Shown one piece after another: positions 49,906-57,288 of a stretch of 64,000 bases of DNA. This stretch comes from Parcubacteria group bacterium (lineage in GTDB: Bacteria > Patescibacteria > Paceibacteria > UBA9973 > UBA2103): assembly GCA_028286605.1 (NCBI GenBank), contig JAQBRE010000002.1, forward strand, positions 62,001 to 126,000, in the 5' to 3' direction. Numbering within the stretch: position 1 is the first letter of the stretch; each line of letters begins with the position of its first letter. The notes under the pieces are model-generated. The model made no database searches. It was not told the origin of the DNA and saw only the letters and a program-made list of their open reading frames with translations. A program made the position numbers and the translations under genes.

Positions 49906-51117
49906 ATTTCTTTTCACTCTGATTCTTCCGATAAGGCGCCACGGGGCACGAACCGGAACCCATATAGTGCATTCCTTGCAGTAATCGCTCTGATAGCTCT
50001 TGGAACCGGCGCATATCTCTTTTTTCCGCAGGCAGCGAATGCCTTCTGGCCTTTCGCTAAGGCTAGTGCGAGCGAGCCCTCCCTGCCATTGCTGCATGAT
50101 CCGAGCCTGGATCTTCTTCAGGCAGCCATAAATTCAGACCCGAACCCTTCGCAGGGTCTCGTAGACCTTGCTCTCTCTGATAATTCTGCCCTTATGGCTG
50201 AAACAGGCCCCGATGGAAGCATTCCAGACACCACGACTGGATCTGATGATCCTTCTGCAGCTAATTCTGGCGGTAGCATTTCCGTATATGTAGTTAAAGA
50301 TGGCGATTCTCTCTCTGAAATCGCTGCAAAGTATGGCGTAACGATGAATACCATCCTTTGGGCAAACGATATAAAGGATCCGAAGACCATTCATGCAGGC
50401 ACATCACTCATTATCTTGCCAGTATCGGGTATCGAGCACACGGTAACGAATGGTGAAACGTTGAACGGTATTGCAACTAAGTACGGCGCGAATGCTGATG
50501 ACATAGCATCGTTTAATGGTCTTGATAGCAACGCTACCGTTACTTCAGGTCAGAAGCTGATTATTCCTGGCGGCGAGCTTTCCGCAGGCGTAACTCCTAC
50601 GAAATCGACTTCTACCACCAAATCCTCCACGTCTTCAACCAAGACGACCACGAAGAGTTCCTCTTCAATAAAGACCGGCGGAAGTCTTGCGGACGTGCAG
50701 GCTAATCCGTATCGCGGCGGCAGCGGTGCTCCGCTTAATGGATATTTCGGTAATCCCGTGCCAGGCGCGATCGTAACGCAGGGTATACACGGCTGGAATG
50801 GCATAGACCTTGGTGCTCCTTCAGGCACGCCGATTTACGCAGCAGCAGCAGGAAGCGTTATCGTATCGAAAGTAGGCGGATATAACGGCGGCTATGGTAG
50901 CTATGTGGTTATCGACCACGGAAATGGCACGCAGACGCTCTACGCGCACTTCTCCAGCATCATCGTTTCTGTGGGCCAAAGCGTTACGAAGGGAGAAAAG
51001 CTCGGCGGCGTGGGAATGACGGGTGACGCAACTGGTAATCACCTGCACTTCGAGGTTCGTGGCGCCCGCAACCCATTCGCAGACTGTACCTTGATGAAGG
51101 CGTGTTCTCCTGAGTAA
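49906..51117 (+). CDS. LysM-containing M23 (LytM-type) peptidase, start codon unclear
   Basis: About 400 aa. Two LysM domains (about VYVVKDGDSLSEIAAKYGVT and HTVTNGETLNGIATKYGANA), a Ser/Thr/Lys linker, then the M23 metallopeptidase domain: IHGWNGIDLGAPSGTPIYAA (H-x-x-x-D), YVVIDHGNGTQTLYAHFSSI (HxH in LYAH / next strand), and GNHLHFEVRGARNPF. It binds and cuts peptidoglycan. The first ATG/GTG/TTG in frame is a TTG at 50089, inside the mature part. The frame is open from 49888 and encodes a membrane/signal helix (SAFLAVIALIALGTGAYLFF, 49963-50022). So the true start must be a rare codon (ATT 49906 is the best candidate) or a frameshift is present. Confidence 0.85.
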   Translation: MSFHSDSSDKAPRGTNRNPYSAFLAVIALIALGTGAYLFFPQAANAFWPFAKASASEPSLPLLHDPSLDLLQAAINSDPNPSQGLVDLALSDNSALMAETGPDGSIPDTTTGSDDPSAANSGGSISVYVVKDGDSLSEIAAKYGVTMNTILWANDIKDPKTIHAGTSLIILPVSGIEHTVTNGETLNGIATKYGANADDIASFNGLDSNATVTSGQKLIIPGGELSAGVTPTKSTSTTKSSTSSTKTTTKSSSSIKTGGSLADVQANPYRGGSGAPLNGYFGNPVPGAIVTQGIHGWNGIDLGAPSGTPIYAAAAGSVIVSKVGGYNGGYGSYVVIDHGNGTQTLYAHFSSIIVSVGQSVTKGEKLGGVGMTGDATGNHLHFEVRGARNPFADCTLMKACSPE

Positions 51118-51118
51118 C

Positions 51119-52642
51119 CTACTCGAAACCGAAGAGGCCACGCGGCCGATACTGAAGGGCTTCGCTTATATGCGAAGCCTCTACCGTGTCTGAACTGGCG
51201 AGATCTGCGATCGTTCGCGCAACACGCATCACGCGGTGATATGAGCGTGCAGAGAATCCAAGTTTTCCGCTTGCCGCTATAAGCACTTCCCTGCTCTTTT
51301 GCGAGAATGCACCTGATTGTTCTAATTCACGTGCAGAGACCAGTGCATTTACTTTACTGTCGAAGCGAAGTGCAGAGCGGGTTCGTGCTGCACGAACCCG
51401 CTCCCGTACTATCTCCGACGACTCTCCCGTCAAGAATGAAGCAAGGTCTTCCACTGCAATACGCGGAACCTCAATCCACATATCAAGACGGTCTGCGATA
51501 GGGCGTGAAATCTTTCTTGCCTGCTTGAGTGCTGCTTGCACAATTACCGCCGCATCTCCGGCAAGCGTTTCTGCAGGATTCATCGCTACAACGACCATGC
51601 AGTCTGCAGGAAACGTTACGCTTCCCTTCGTACGCGCGATGGCAACGATCCTATCTTCAAGCGGCTGACGCAATGCTTCAAGCGTGCGCGTATCGAATTC
51701 AGGAAACTCATCCAGAAAGAGTACGCCTTTGTGCGCGAGCGTTACTTCCCCGGGTTTCGGGTACGCACCGCCACCGATGACGGCCGTGTGTGAAACGCTA
51801 TGATGCGGTGCACGGAACGGCGGCCAATAGACCGCTTCTTCTTTTAAGATGCCGGCCGCTGAATGTATCGATGTAACCTCAAGTGCTTCCTCGTCAGTGA
51901 GGGACGGAAGAATGCCAGGGAGTGCGCGGGCGAGCATCGTCTTGCCTGTTCCTGGCGGCCCGTACAGCACAAGATTATGACGGCCCGCCGCTGCTATCTC
52001 GAGCGCACGCTTCGCACTCTCCTGTCCTTTTATGTTCGCAAGATCAATTGCGATCAGCGGAGGCGCAAGCAATGAACGTTCTATTCGTTGGTACGGTTTC
52101 AACAACGCATCGCCATTCAAATGATCAACGATTGCACGCAACGAAGGCACGGCATACACGCAGACGTCATGCGCAAGCGCAGCCTCTGCCGCATTTCCAG
52201 GTGGAACGAATACGGTATAGATGTCCTGTGCGCGTGCTGCGAGTACCTGCGGCAGAATGCCGGAAACGCTTCGCACTTTCCCATCAAGTGCCAGTTCACC
52301 AGCGAATATGCACGGTTCCTCTGGAAGCGTAATTTCACCTGCCGCAGCTAAATAACAAAGCGCGAGTGGTACGTCATAATGCGCACCTTCTTTCTTAAGG
52401 CTTGCCGGCGAAAGCGAAAGAATTATCCGACGGTTCGTCGCTTTCGGTGATTTGAATCCGCTGTGACGTATGGCTGCGGCAATGCGGTCACGCGCTTCCT
52501 CAACTGCTTTGTCCGCCAGCCCAACTATTGAGAACGCATGCAATCCGCGCGACAGATCTGCTTCGATAGTTATAAGTTCTGCACCGGCACCGGTCGGCTG
52601 TGCGGCAAAAAGCGTTGCGTACCCTGCTTTTGGTTGTTCCAT
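51119..52642 (-). CDS. comM: YifB/ComM family Mg-chelatase-like ATPase
   Basis: 507 aa from ATG 52642 (MEQPKAGYATLFAAQPTGAG). Lon-like N-terminal domain (about 1-170, FSIVGLADKAVEEARDRI, PLALCYLAAAGEI), AAA+ domain with Walker A LVLYGPPGTGKTMLARALPG, Walker B GVLFLDEFPEFDTRTLEALR, and the C-terminal region SYHRVMRVARTIADL. ComM is a hexameric helicase that extends strand exchange during natural transformation. The usual Cys cluster after AMNP (MNPCPCG) is AMNPAETLAGD here. Confidence 0.93.
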   Translation of the reverse strand: MEQPKAGYATLFAAQPTGAGAELITIEADLSRGLHAFSIVGLADKAVEEARDRIAAAIRHSGFKSPKATNRRIILSLSPASLKKEGAHYDVPLALCYLAAAGEITLPEEPCIFAGELALDGKVRSVSGILPQVLAARAQDIYTVFVPPGNAAEAALAHDVCVYAVPSLRAIVDHLNGDALLKPYQRIERSLLAPPLIAIDLANIKGQESAKRALEIAAAGRHNLVLYGPPGTGKTMLARALPGILPSLTDEEALEVTSIHSAAGILKEEAVYWPPFRAPHHSVSHTAVIGGGAYPKPGEVTLAHKGVLFLDEFPEFDTRTLEALRQPLEDRIVAIARTKGSVTFPADCMVVVAMNPAETLAGDAAVIVQAALKQARKISRPIADRLDMWIEVPRIAVEDLASFLTGESSEIVRERVRAARTRSALRFDSKVNALVSARELEQSGAFSQKSREVLIAASGKLGFSARSYHRVMRVARTIADLASSDTVEASHISEALQYRPRGLFGFE

Positions 52643-52663
52643 ATAGCTAAGGGTATAGAAAAA

Positions 52664-52691
52664 CACTCGCGAACCGGTAGGTTCGCGAGTG
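52664..52691. terminator. hairpin between comM and the DksA-like gene
   Basis: CACTCGCGAACC, loop GGTA, GGTTCGCGAGTG, flanked by A and T runs on the outside (GAAAAACAC ... GTGGAAAAG). Confidence 0.6.
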
Positions 52692-52720
52692 GAAAAGCCT
52701 GTATCGGCTTTATAAAAACT

Positions 52721-53077
52721 TTATGTGCTTAGGTGAGCCTTGCAGGTGCGTGCTGCAGGGTCTGCATTCAAGCGCTCTTCTTCTATGTCTTCGCCTGAAA
52801 CTTCGCAGACGCCGTAGGTGCCGGCATCGATGCGTGCGAGCGCAGCGAGCACGTCATTGTAGCGAATCTCTAAATCCTTCAGGATAGCCGTGTTGTCTTC
52901 GAAATGCGTGATAAGGTCTGCGCGATCGTTAGGATCAGCTTCCTGTCCTACTTCCTGCGGAACCGCTTCCCAATCATTAGGATTGGTAGGGTTACGGCGG
53001 CCGACGCTCTGCAATTCGTTTTCTAATGTCGCTTTCTCTTCATCAAGACGGGCACGATACGTAGTGGTTTCAATCAT
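52721..53077 (-). CDS. DksA/TraR-type protein with altered zinc finger
   Basis: 118 aa from ATG 53077 (MIETTTYRARLDEEKATLEN). Coiled-coil N-terminal half, acidic linker, and the C-terminal finger AALARIDAGTYGVCEVSGED followed by EEERLNADPAARTCKAHL. The CxxC...CxxC zinc site is reduced to C-V-S...C-A-H, a Cys/His variant. DksA-type proteins bind the secondary channel of RNA polymerase. Extended -10 TGC-TAGAAT ends 7 nt before the ATG. Confidence 0.9.
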   Translation of the reverse strand: MIETTTYRARLDEEKATLENELQSVGRRNPTNPNDWEAVPQEVGQEADPNDRADLITHFEDNTAILKDLEIRYNDVLAALARIDAGTYGVCEVSGEDIEEERLNADPAARTCKAHLST

Positions 53078-53129
53078 TGTCGACATTCTAGCACAAGCAG
53101 ATTCTTGGTGCAGCGAGCTCCCTTCTCAC

Positions 53130-54668
53130 CTAATTTCCATTCGCGGCACTCAACCGATTCAGAAGAGCAGCAAATGCAGCCTCATTCTTCGCGATAATAA
53201 GCGTCTGCTTGTCGCGATAGCCATATATGAGAACCGTCTGATTTGTACTGTCCTTAAGAATGCGCACATCATGATTCGCCACGGTCGCGTCAATGAAATG
53301 CGGCGCCGTAATCACCTGGGGTGCGGTGCTCGTTCCTACGGGCGCCGCTGACGACATCGGATAGAGCGCTGCAAGATCGCTACCCATAGTCGGTTCCCAG
53401 CCAAGCATGCCTGCAAACGTGCGCTCATACGAAGTAACATCCAAGATAAAGAATGGAGCGCTCGTACCGCTCACTCGTATCGTACCCACCGTACTGGAGT
53501 CATCAATGTTTCGAACAAGAATGTCTGGTGCGTGCGCGAATATCTGTTTGATGATCGAACCGCCTGGCTGCGGCGTCTTGATGATTCCTGCCTTGCCACT
53601 CGTCGTCGTAACGATGTAGGTAACCGTTATGCTTCCTTCAGTAGACGGTTGCTGCGCAACCTGCACGATGGCCTGTGCGTAGGAAGGCGAATCGCTTGGA
53701 ATTTCCACCTTCTGGTCTGCGAATATGAGAGACGGCACCGTGAACGGCGTAGCGATAGGAGAACGCAGTACGACGAACCAATACGCGCTCGCGAGGCCCC
53801 CAATTCCCAAAATAACCAACAGCACGCCGCCCAAGATGGCCGGTATATTGCTCTTCTTCTTTGATTTCAATACTGCAGGCTTCGGTGTGTTAACGCGTGG
53901 GTCACGAGAATCGCTTTGCGCAGCAAGAACCGAAAAGGTCGAGGCCTTTTCTGAATCTATATGATCTGCAAAGTCGCTCTTGAATGTATGAAGATTGGTC
54001 GCTGCCGGTGCTGGTTTTGGTGCCGTTGGTTTTGGTTCATGATGAAAAAAGTCTGAGAGGGTGTGATGCGGCTCAGCAGGTTTCGGCGATGGTGCCGGAG
54101 GCGTGTACGCAGGCGTGGGTGCTGGCACAGGTTCCGGTTGGTGTGGAGCGGGCTGCGTGAATGCTTGCGGCGCTGGCGGCGGCATGGGTAACGGAGCGGG
54201 AGCCGGCGCAGGAACATAGACGGGAGCGGGTGTCGGTGTCGCAACCGATACGGTCGGTAGCGGTGCTGCAGGTGCCGGAACTGATGTTACCGATGAGGTC
54301 GGTACGAATGGAGCTGGTTCGCCATGCACGCGCGTGCGAAGTCGAGAAAGGATCTCGGCCCGTTTCTCCTTGCTCATCTCAGGCGAAGCAAGATTCAGGT
54401 TATCTACCGTGTCTTCTTTGGTTATTGAAAGGATTTCATCTTGAAGTTCATGTGGCGAATCTGAATCTTTGCGTACGCCCTGTTGCTGAGACGTGTCTAT
54501 CTCAGCGAACGCCACTCCAGGAGTAGGTGCTTCTTTCGCAGGCGTAACGCGCCCCGCCTGCGTGCCGGTTAAGCGTGCGACATCTTTCGCGTACGTGCGG
54601 ATATACGGAGTCGGATCCGCAGGTGCGGTCGGAGTATGCGGTACCGATGTGACGTGGTCGTCTGCCAT
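53130..54668 (-). CDS. proline-rich cytoplasmic/TM/extracytoplasmic protein
   Basis: 512 aa. Residues 1-110 polar and charged, 110-275 Pro/Ala-rich (VPAPAAPLPTVSVATPTPAP), membrane helix about 281-303 (IPAILGGVLLVILGIGGLAS), then an extracytoplasmic beta-rich domain (FTVPSLIFADQKVEIPSDSP to the end). The layout fits a bitopic scaffold linking cytoplasm and envelope. Common in Parcubacteria; function unknown. Confidence 0.75.
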   Translation of the reverse strand: MADDHVTSVPHTPTAPADPTPYIRTYAKDVARLTGTQAGRVTPAKEAPTPGVAFAEIDTSQQQGVRKDSDSPHELQDEILSITKEDTVDNLNLASPEMSKEKRAEILSRLRTRVHGEPAPFVPTSSVTSVPAPAAPLPTVSVATPTPAPVYVPAPAPAPLPMPPPAPQAFTQPAPHQPEPVPAPTPAYTPPAPSPKPAEPHHTLSDFFHHEPKPTAPKPAPAATNLHTFKSDFADHIDSEKASTFSVLAAQSDSRDPRVNTPKPAVLKSKKKSNIPAILGGVLLVILGIGGLASAYWFVVLRSPIATPFTVPSLIFADQKVEIPSDSPSYAQAIVQVAQQPSTEGSITVTYIVTTTSGKAGIIKTPQPGGSIIKQIFAHAPDILVRNIDDSSTVGTIRVSGTSAPFFILDVTSYERTFAGMLGWEPTMGSDLAALYPMSSAAPVGTSTAPQVITAPHFIDATVANHDVRILKDSTNQTVLIYGYRDKQTLIIAKNEAAFAALLNRLSAANGN

Positions 54669-54684
54669 GAGCTATGTTCATTGT

Positions 54685-54718
54685 ACACGCCGCGCGGCCC
54701 TAGGGCCGCGCGGCGTGT
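54685..54718. terminator. 34-bp GC palindrome
   Basis: ACACGCCGCGCGGCCCT and its exact complement without a loop, 17 bp downstream of the promoter side of the 53130-54668 gene and 28 bp before the NYN gene end. May be a bidirectional terminator of cruciform type. Confidence 0.5.
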
Positions 54719-54745
54719 GAGTATACTTCCCTCTTTGTGTGCGAT

Positions 54746-55267
54746 CTAATTGATACCGCGTGCGCCGATGAGGAACTTCTTAGGGTTCTCGCACATGTCG
54801 GTGAACGCATGCGCTGCTTCTTTAAGTTTCTGCGAAGAAGACTTGCCGAACGAGACTACTTCAACCTGACAACCCATGTTCATATCGAGATATTCGATAA
54901 GCGGTACGAAGTCGCCGTCCCCTGTCGCGAGGATGATGGTATCGAGCTTCGGTGCGAGCTTTACTGCGTCGATAGCGAGGCCGACGTCCCAGTCTGCCTT
55001 CTTTGCACCGTCCGAGAAGACCTGAAGGCCTTTCACCTTAGTTTCAATGCCTATTTTGGTGAGCGCATCGAAGAAATTGCTCTCTTCCCCGCTTTCCGTA
55101 CTGATAACGTAGGCGATAGCGCGTACGAGGATGCGATCCCCCACTGCTTCCGCAAGGACGTTCGCGAAGTTTACGCGAGACTTATAAAGGTGTTTCGCAC
55201 TGTGATAGAGATTCTGCGTATCTATGAATACGCCCACGCGCTGTGCGGGATGTTTGATTACTGCCAT
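54746..55267 (-). CDS. NYN-domain (LabA/DUF88) ribonuclease-like protein
   Basis: 173 aa. PIN/NYN fold with the catalytic acids visible: VGVFIDTQNLYHSAK (Asp), ADWDVGLAIDAVKLA (Asp), and TIILATGDGDFVPLIEYL (Asp-Gly-Asp). Such proteins cut RNA or DNA using metal. It is 140 bp upstream of rpsO's 3' end on the same strand. Confidence 0.9.
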   Translation of the reverse strand: MAVIKHPAQRVGVFIDTQNLYHSAKHLYKSRVNFANVLAEAVGDRILVRAIAYVISTESGEESNFFDALTKIGIETKVKGLQVFSDGAKKADWDVGLAIDAVKLAPKLDTIILATGDGDFVPLIEYLDMNMGCQVEVVSFGKSSSQKLKEAAHAFTDMCENPKKFLIGARGIN

Positions 55268-55382
55268 AAAAATTCGTTAATGATGTGCGATGCGCGAGCG
55301 CAATGCACGGTTTCTTATTAAAATCCGTAGCCGAGTCGCTACTGATTGATTCTAGCACTTGCTTACGTAATGAAATGGAAAC

Positions 55383-55400
55383 GGCGGGGATTACCCCGCC
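55383..55400. terminator. terminator after rpsO
   Basis: GGCGGGG, loop ATTA, CCCCGCC, just after the rpsO stop on the minus strand. Confidence 0.6.
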
Positions 55401-55407
55401 GCCTTCC

Positions 55408-55674
55408 CTACTTCTTGAGACCGAGCTTCTTGATGATGCTGGTGTACTGACGCTTGTTGTTCTTCTCTAGGTAGCGAAGATGTGAGCGGCGGTCTGCAAC
55501 CATCTGAAGAAGGCCGCGACGACTATGAAAATCTTTCTGATTCTTCTTAAGGTGCGCTGTGAGTTCCTCGATTTTACGGGAAAGCAAAGCTACCTGCACG
55601 GATGCAGAGCCATTATCGGTCTCATGGATGGCCGCGTTCTTGATTACTGCGGTCTTTACTCGTTTCGTAAGCAT
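55408..55674 (-). CDS. rpsO: 30S ribosomal protein S15
   Basis: 88 aa from ATG 55674 (MLTKRVKTAVIKNAAIHETD). Complete S15 (VQVALLSRKIEELTAHLKKN, SRRGLLQMVADRRSHLRYL). The extended -10 TGG-TAGTAT ends 7 nt before this ATG, which removes the three-residue longer form. Confidence 0.96.
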   Translation of the reverse strand: MLTKRVKTAVIKNAAIHETDNGSASVQVALLSRKIEELTAHLKKNQKDFHSRRGLLQMVADRRSHLRYLEKNNKRQYTSIIKKLGLKK

Positions 55675-55715
55675 TGGCCTCATACTACCACGCCTTGATT
55701 ATTTGCGCAAGGGTG

Positions 55716-55803
55716 GTGTGGTCCGAAACGCCTCCTCTGTCGGCGGCGCTCCGGGCCGCTCGGCCAAGTCTTACCACCTCCAGACGAGGCATTTCGGACA
55801 CAC
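55716..55803. repeat. long inverted repeat between rpsO and xerC/D
   Basis: Arms 55716-55734 (GTGTGGTCCGAAACGCCTC) and 55786-55803 (GAGGCATTTCGGACACAC), nearly complementary over 18 bp, with a GC-rich interior that also folds (GGCCGCTCGGCC; GGTGG/CCACC). No T tract. Could be a small RNA, a cruciform or a remnant of an element. About 35 bp upstream of the xerC/D promoter. Confidence 0.45.
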
Positions 55804-55826
55804 TACGTCGTAAAATTATCATAGGC

Positions 55827-55832
55827 TATACT
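55827..55832 (+). promoter_or_regulatory. -10 of xerC/D
   Basis: TATACT, then 6 nt, then ATG 55839: leaderless. Confidence 0.6.
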
Positions 55833-55838
55833 AGATAT

Positions 55839-56762
55839 ATGACTATTGAGGAGTGGAAACGGCAGTTTTTGGAGTATACGGAGATCGAGCGTGGCCGGGC
55901 CGTGAAGACTATCGAGAATTACGACCACTACCTAAGCCGTTTCTTCGACCAAATGGCTATAAAAGGCCCGAATGACATAACGGAGGAGAAAGTACGTGAA
56001 TTCCGCCTCTGGCTCAATCGTCAGCCCGGTGTTGCGGGCTCCATGAAACGTCGCACCCAGAACTATTACCTGATCGCCCTTCGTGCCTTCCTGAAATTCC
56101 TCCGAAAGCGTGGCCAGGAGAGCCTTTCTCCTGAGGTTATCGAGCTCGCCAAGGTCCCGGAACGTCATCTGGACCTAATATCCCCTGCCGAGCTGGACCG
56201 CCTTCTTGCAGCAACAGATGGTGCCGACGTAAAATCGTTGCGAGATAAGGCTATTTTGGAGCTTCTCTTCTCCACGGGGCTTCGTGTCTCTGAACTCTGC
56301 TCCCTTGATGTCGATCTTGATCTCACCCGTGATGACTTCCCTATCCGCGGTAAAGGAGACAAAGTGCGCGTCGTATTCCTTTCAGACGAAGCAAAAGATG
56401 CGATCCGTAAGTATTTAAAGGCACGAAAGGATATGGATGAAGCCCTTTTCGTAAATATGCCTCCAATGGCAAGCAAAGATCCAGAGAAAGTCTCTAAGAA
56501 AACTCCTACCCGTCTTACTCCCCGCTCGGTTGAACGAATGATCAAGATATATGCGGCAAAAGCCGGCATCACGAAGAAAGTAACGCCGCACGTTATGCGT
56601 CACTCGTTTGCCACTGATTTGCTCAATAATGGAGCTGATATTCGCTCCGTACAACAACTACTTGGCCACGCCTCAATCGTCACCACCCAGATATACACGC
56701 ACGTTACGGATGCGCATCTCCGTGAAGTCCACAAGAAATTCCACTCGAAACGCCGGAGCTAA
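55839..56762 (+). CDS. tyrosine recombinase XerC/XerD
   Basis: 307 aa from ATG 55839 (MTIEEWKRQFLEYTEIERGR). SAM-like N-domain (1-100) and catalytic domain with Arg in LLFSTGLRVSELCSL, Lys in IRGKGDKVRVVFL, HVMRHSFATDLLNN, LLGHASIVTTQIYTHV with the nucleophilic Tyr. Monomer-chromosome resolution at dif is the usual role. Single Xer in view; whether CPR use one or two cannot be said here. Cassette 4 starts 5 bp after its stop. Confidence 0.93.
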   Translation: MTIEEWKRQFLEYTEIERGRAVKTIENYDHYLSRFFDQMAIKGPNDITEEKVREFRLWLNRQPGVAGSMKRRTQNYYLIALRAFLKFLRKRGQESLSPEVIELAKVPERHLDLISPAELDRLLAATDGADVKSLRDKAILELLFSTGLRVSELCSLDVDLDLTRDDFPIRGKGDKVRVVFLSDEAKDAIRKYLKARKDMDEALFVNMPPMASKDPEKVSKKTPTRLTPRSVERMIKIYAAKAGITKKVTPHVMRHSFATDLLNNGADIRSVQQLLGHASIVTTQIYTHVTDAHLREVHKKFHSKRRS

Positions 56763-56766
56763 CATG

Positions 56767-56794
56767 TTCCGGCAACCCAGGACGTGGCTTGAAC
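56767..56794 (-). repeat. cassette R end, copy 4 (degenerate)
   Basis: On the minus strand GTTCAAGCCACGTCCT, then GGGTTGCCGGAA. Confidence 0.5.
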
Positions 56795-56810
56795 CATAGT
56801 GAATGTAATA

Positions 56811-56840
56811 AAAACATCCGCTAGGAGTAGCGGATGTTTT
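56811..56840 (-). terminator. terminator of the cassette 4 gene
   Basis: AAAACATCCGCTA, loop GGAG, exact complement ending in TTTT. Confidence 0.8.
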
Positions 56841-56855
56841 TAAATATTGTTGACT

Positions 56856-57164
56856 CTAGTGGGCTGGAACGGTAACGGTGTCTGGGGCGTCTCCAGGCAT
56901 CTTTCCCGCGATTGGACTTTCTGACCCTACTGGCATTGTGTCAAAGTTAGGGACGGCAGCATTGTCTGGTGGAGCGTGTTCAGATATTTTCATCTCAGCT
57001 CCACCGATAGCTCCCGCTGCGGTAGCTGCCAGGGCCGCTGCCCCGAGAAGAATTTTCCCATCTCGTTCAGCATTCTTTTCGTCCTTGGCCACTCTCTCAC
57101 GATGCTTTTCCTGATCCGTTTGGACCTTCTTTTCTTTTCCTTTAAACCAGCCTTCCATTCCCAT
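56856..57164 (-). CDS. small hypothetical protein with a membrane segment, cassette 4 cargo
   Basis: 102 aa. A charged N-terminal helix (MGMEGWFKGKEKKVQTDQEK, RERVAKDEKNAERDGK), a small-residue membrane helix (about 38-56, ILLGAAALAATAAGAIGGAE), and an acidic Pro-rich tail (PVGSESPIAGKMPGDAPDTV). Likely a single-pass membrane protein. Not recognised. Confidence 0.65.
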   Translation of the reverse strand: MGMEGWFKGKEKKVQTDQEKHRERVAKDEKNAERDGKILLGAAALAATAAGAIGGAEMKISEHAPPDNAAVPNFDTMPVGSESPIAGKMPGDAPDTVTVPAH

Positions 57165-57240
57165 AGATATATACGTTAAGAATACAGAATAAGTATAACG
57201 TCAAGAATTTACTCGCAATACGCGGGTGTGGAAATGATCA

Positions 57241-57264
57241 TTACTAGCAGACTAGGAACCGAAT
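57241..57264 (-). repeat. cassette L end, copy 4 (degenerate)
   Basis: On the minus strand ATTCGGTTCCT, then AGTCTGCTAGTAA. Confidence 0.55.
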
Positions 57265-57288
57265 TGGGTTTTGGCGTACAATGGCGGT

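Larger units (their letters stand above)
56767..57264 (-). mobile_element. gene cassette 4, degenerate ends
   Basis: 498 bp. Read on the minus strand, L is at 57264-57241 and R at 56794-56767; the gene runs L to R as in cassettes 1 and 3. L matches the consensus at 19 of 24 positions and R at 18 of 28, so this copy is older. R starts 5 bp after the xerC/D stop codon. Confidence 0.55.

Noticed and set aside
49795..50097. 100-aa ORF on the minus strand
   Set aside because: Antisense to the promoter and signal-peptide region of the LysM/M23 gene.
55716..55803. SRP (4.5S) RNA candidate
   Set aside because: Hairpin length fits, but the GGAA loop and the asymmetric AGCA bulge region of SRP RNA are missing on both strands.
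14102..57264. Cassettes as integron cassettes or dif modules
   Set aside because: No paired RYYYAAC/GTTRRRY core sites in a palindromic attC, L and R differ in length (24 and 28 bp), and neither matches dif arms; the system was therefore left unnamed.
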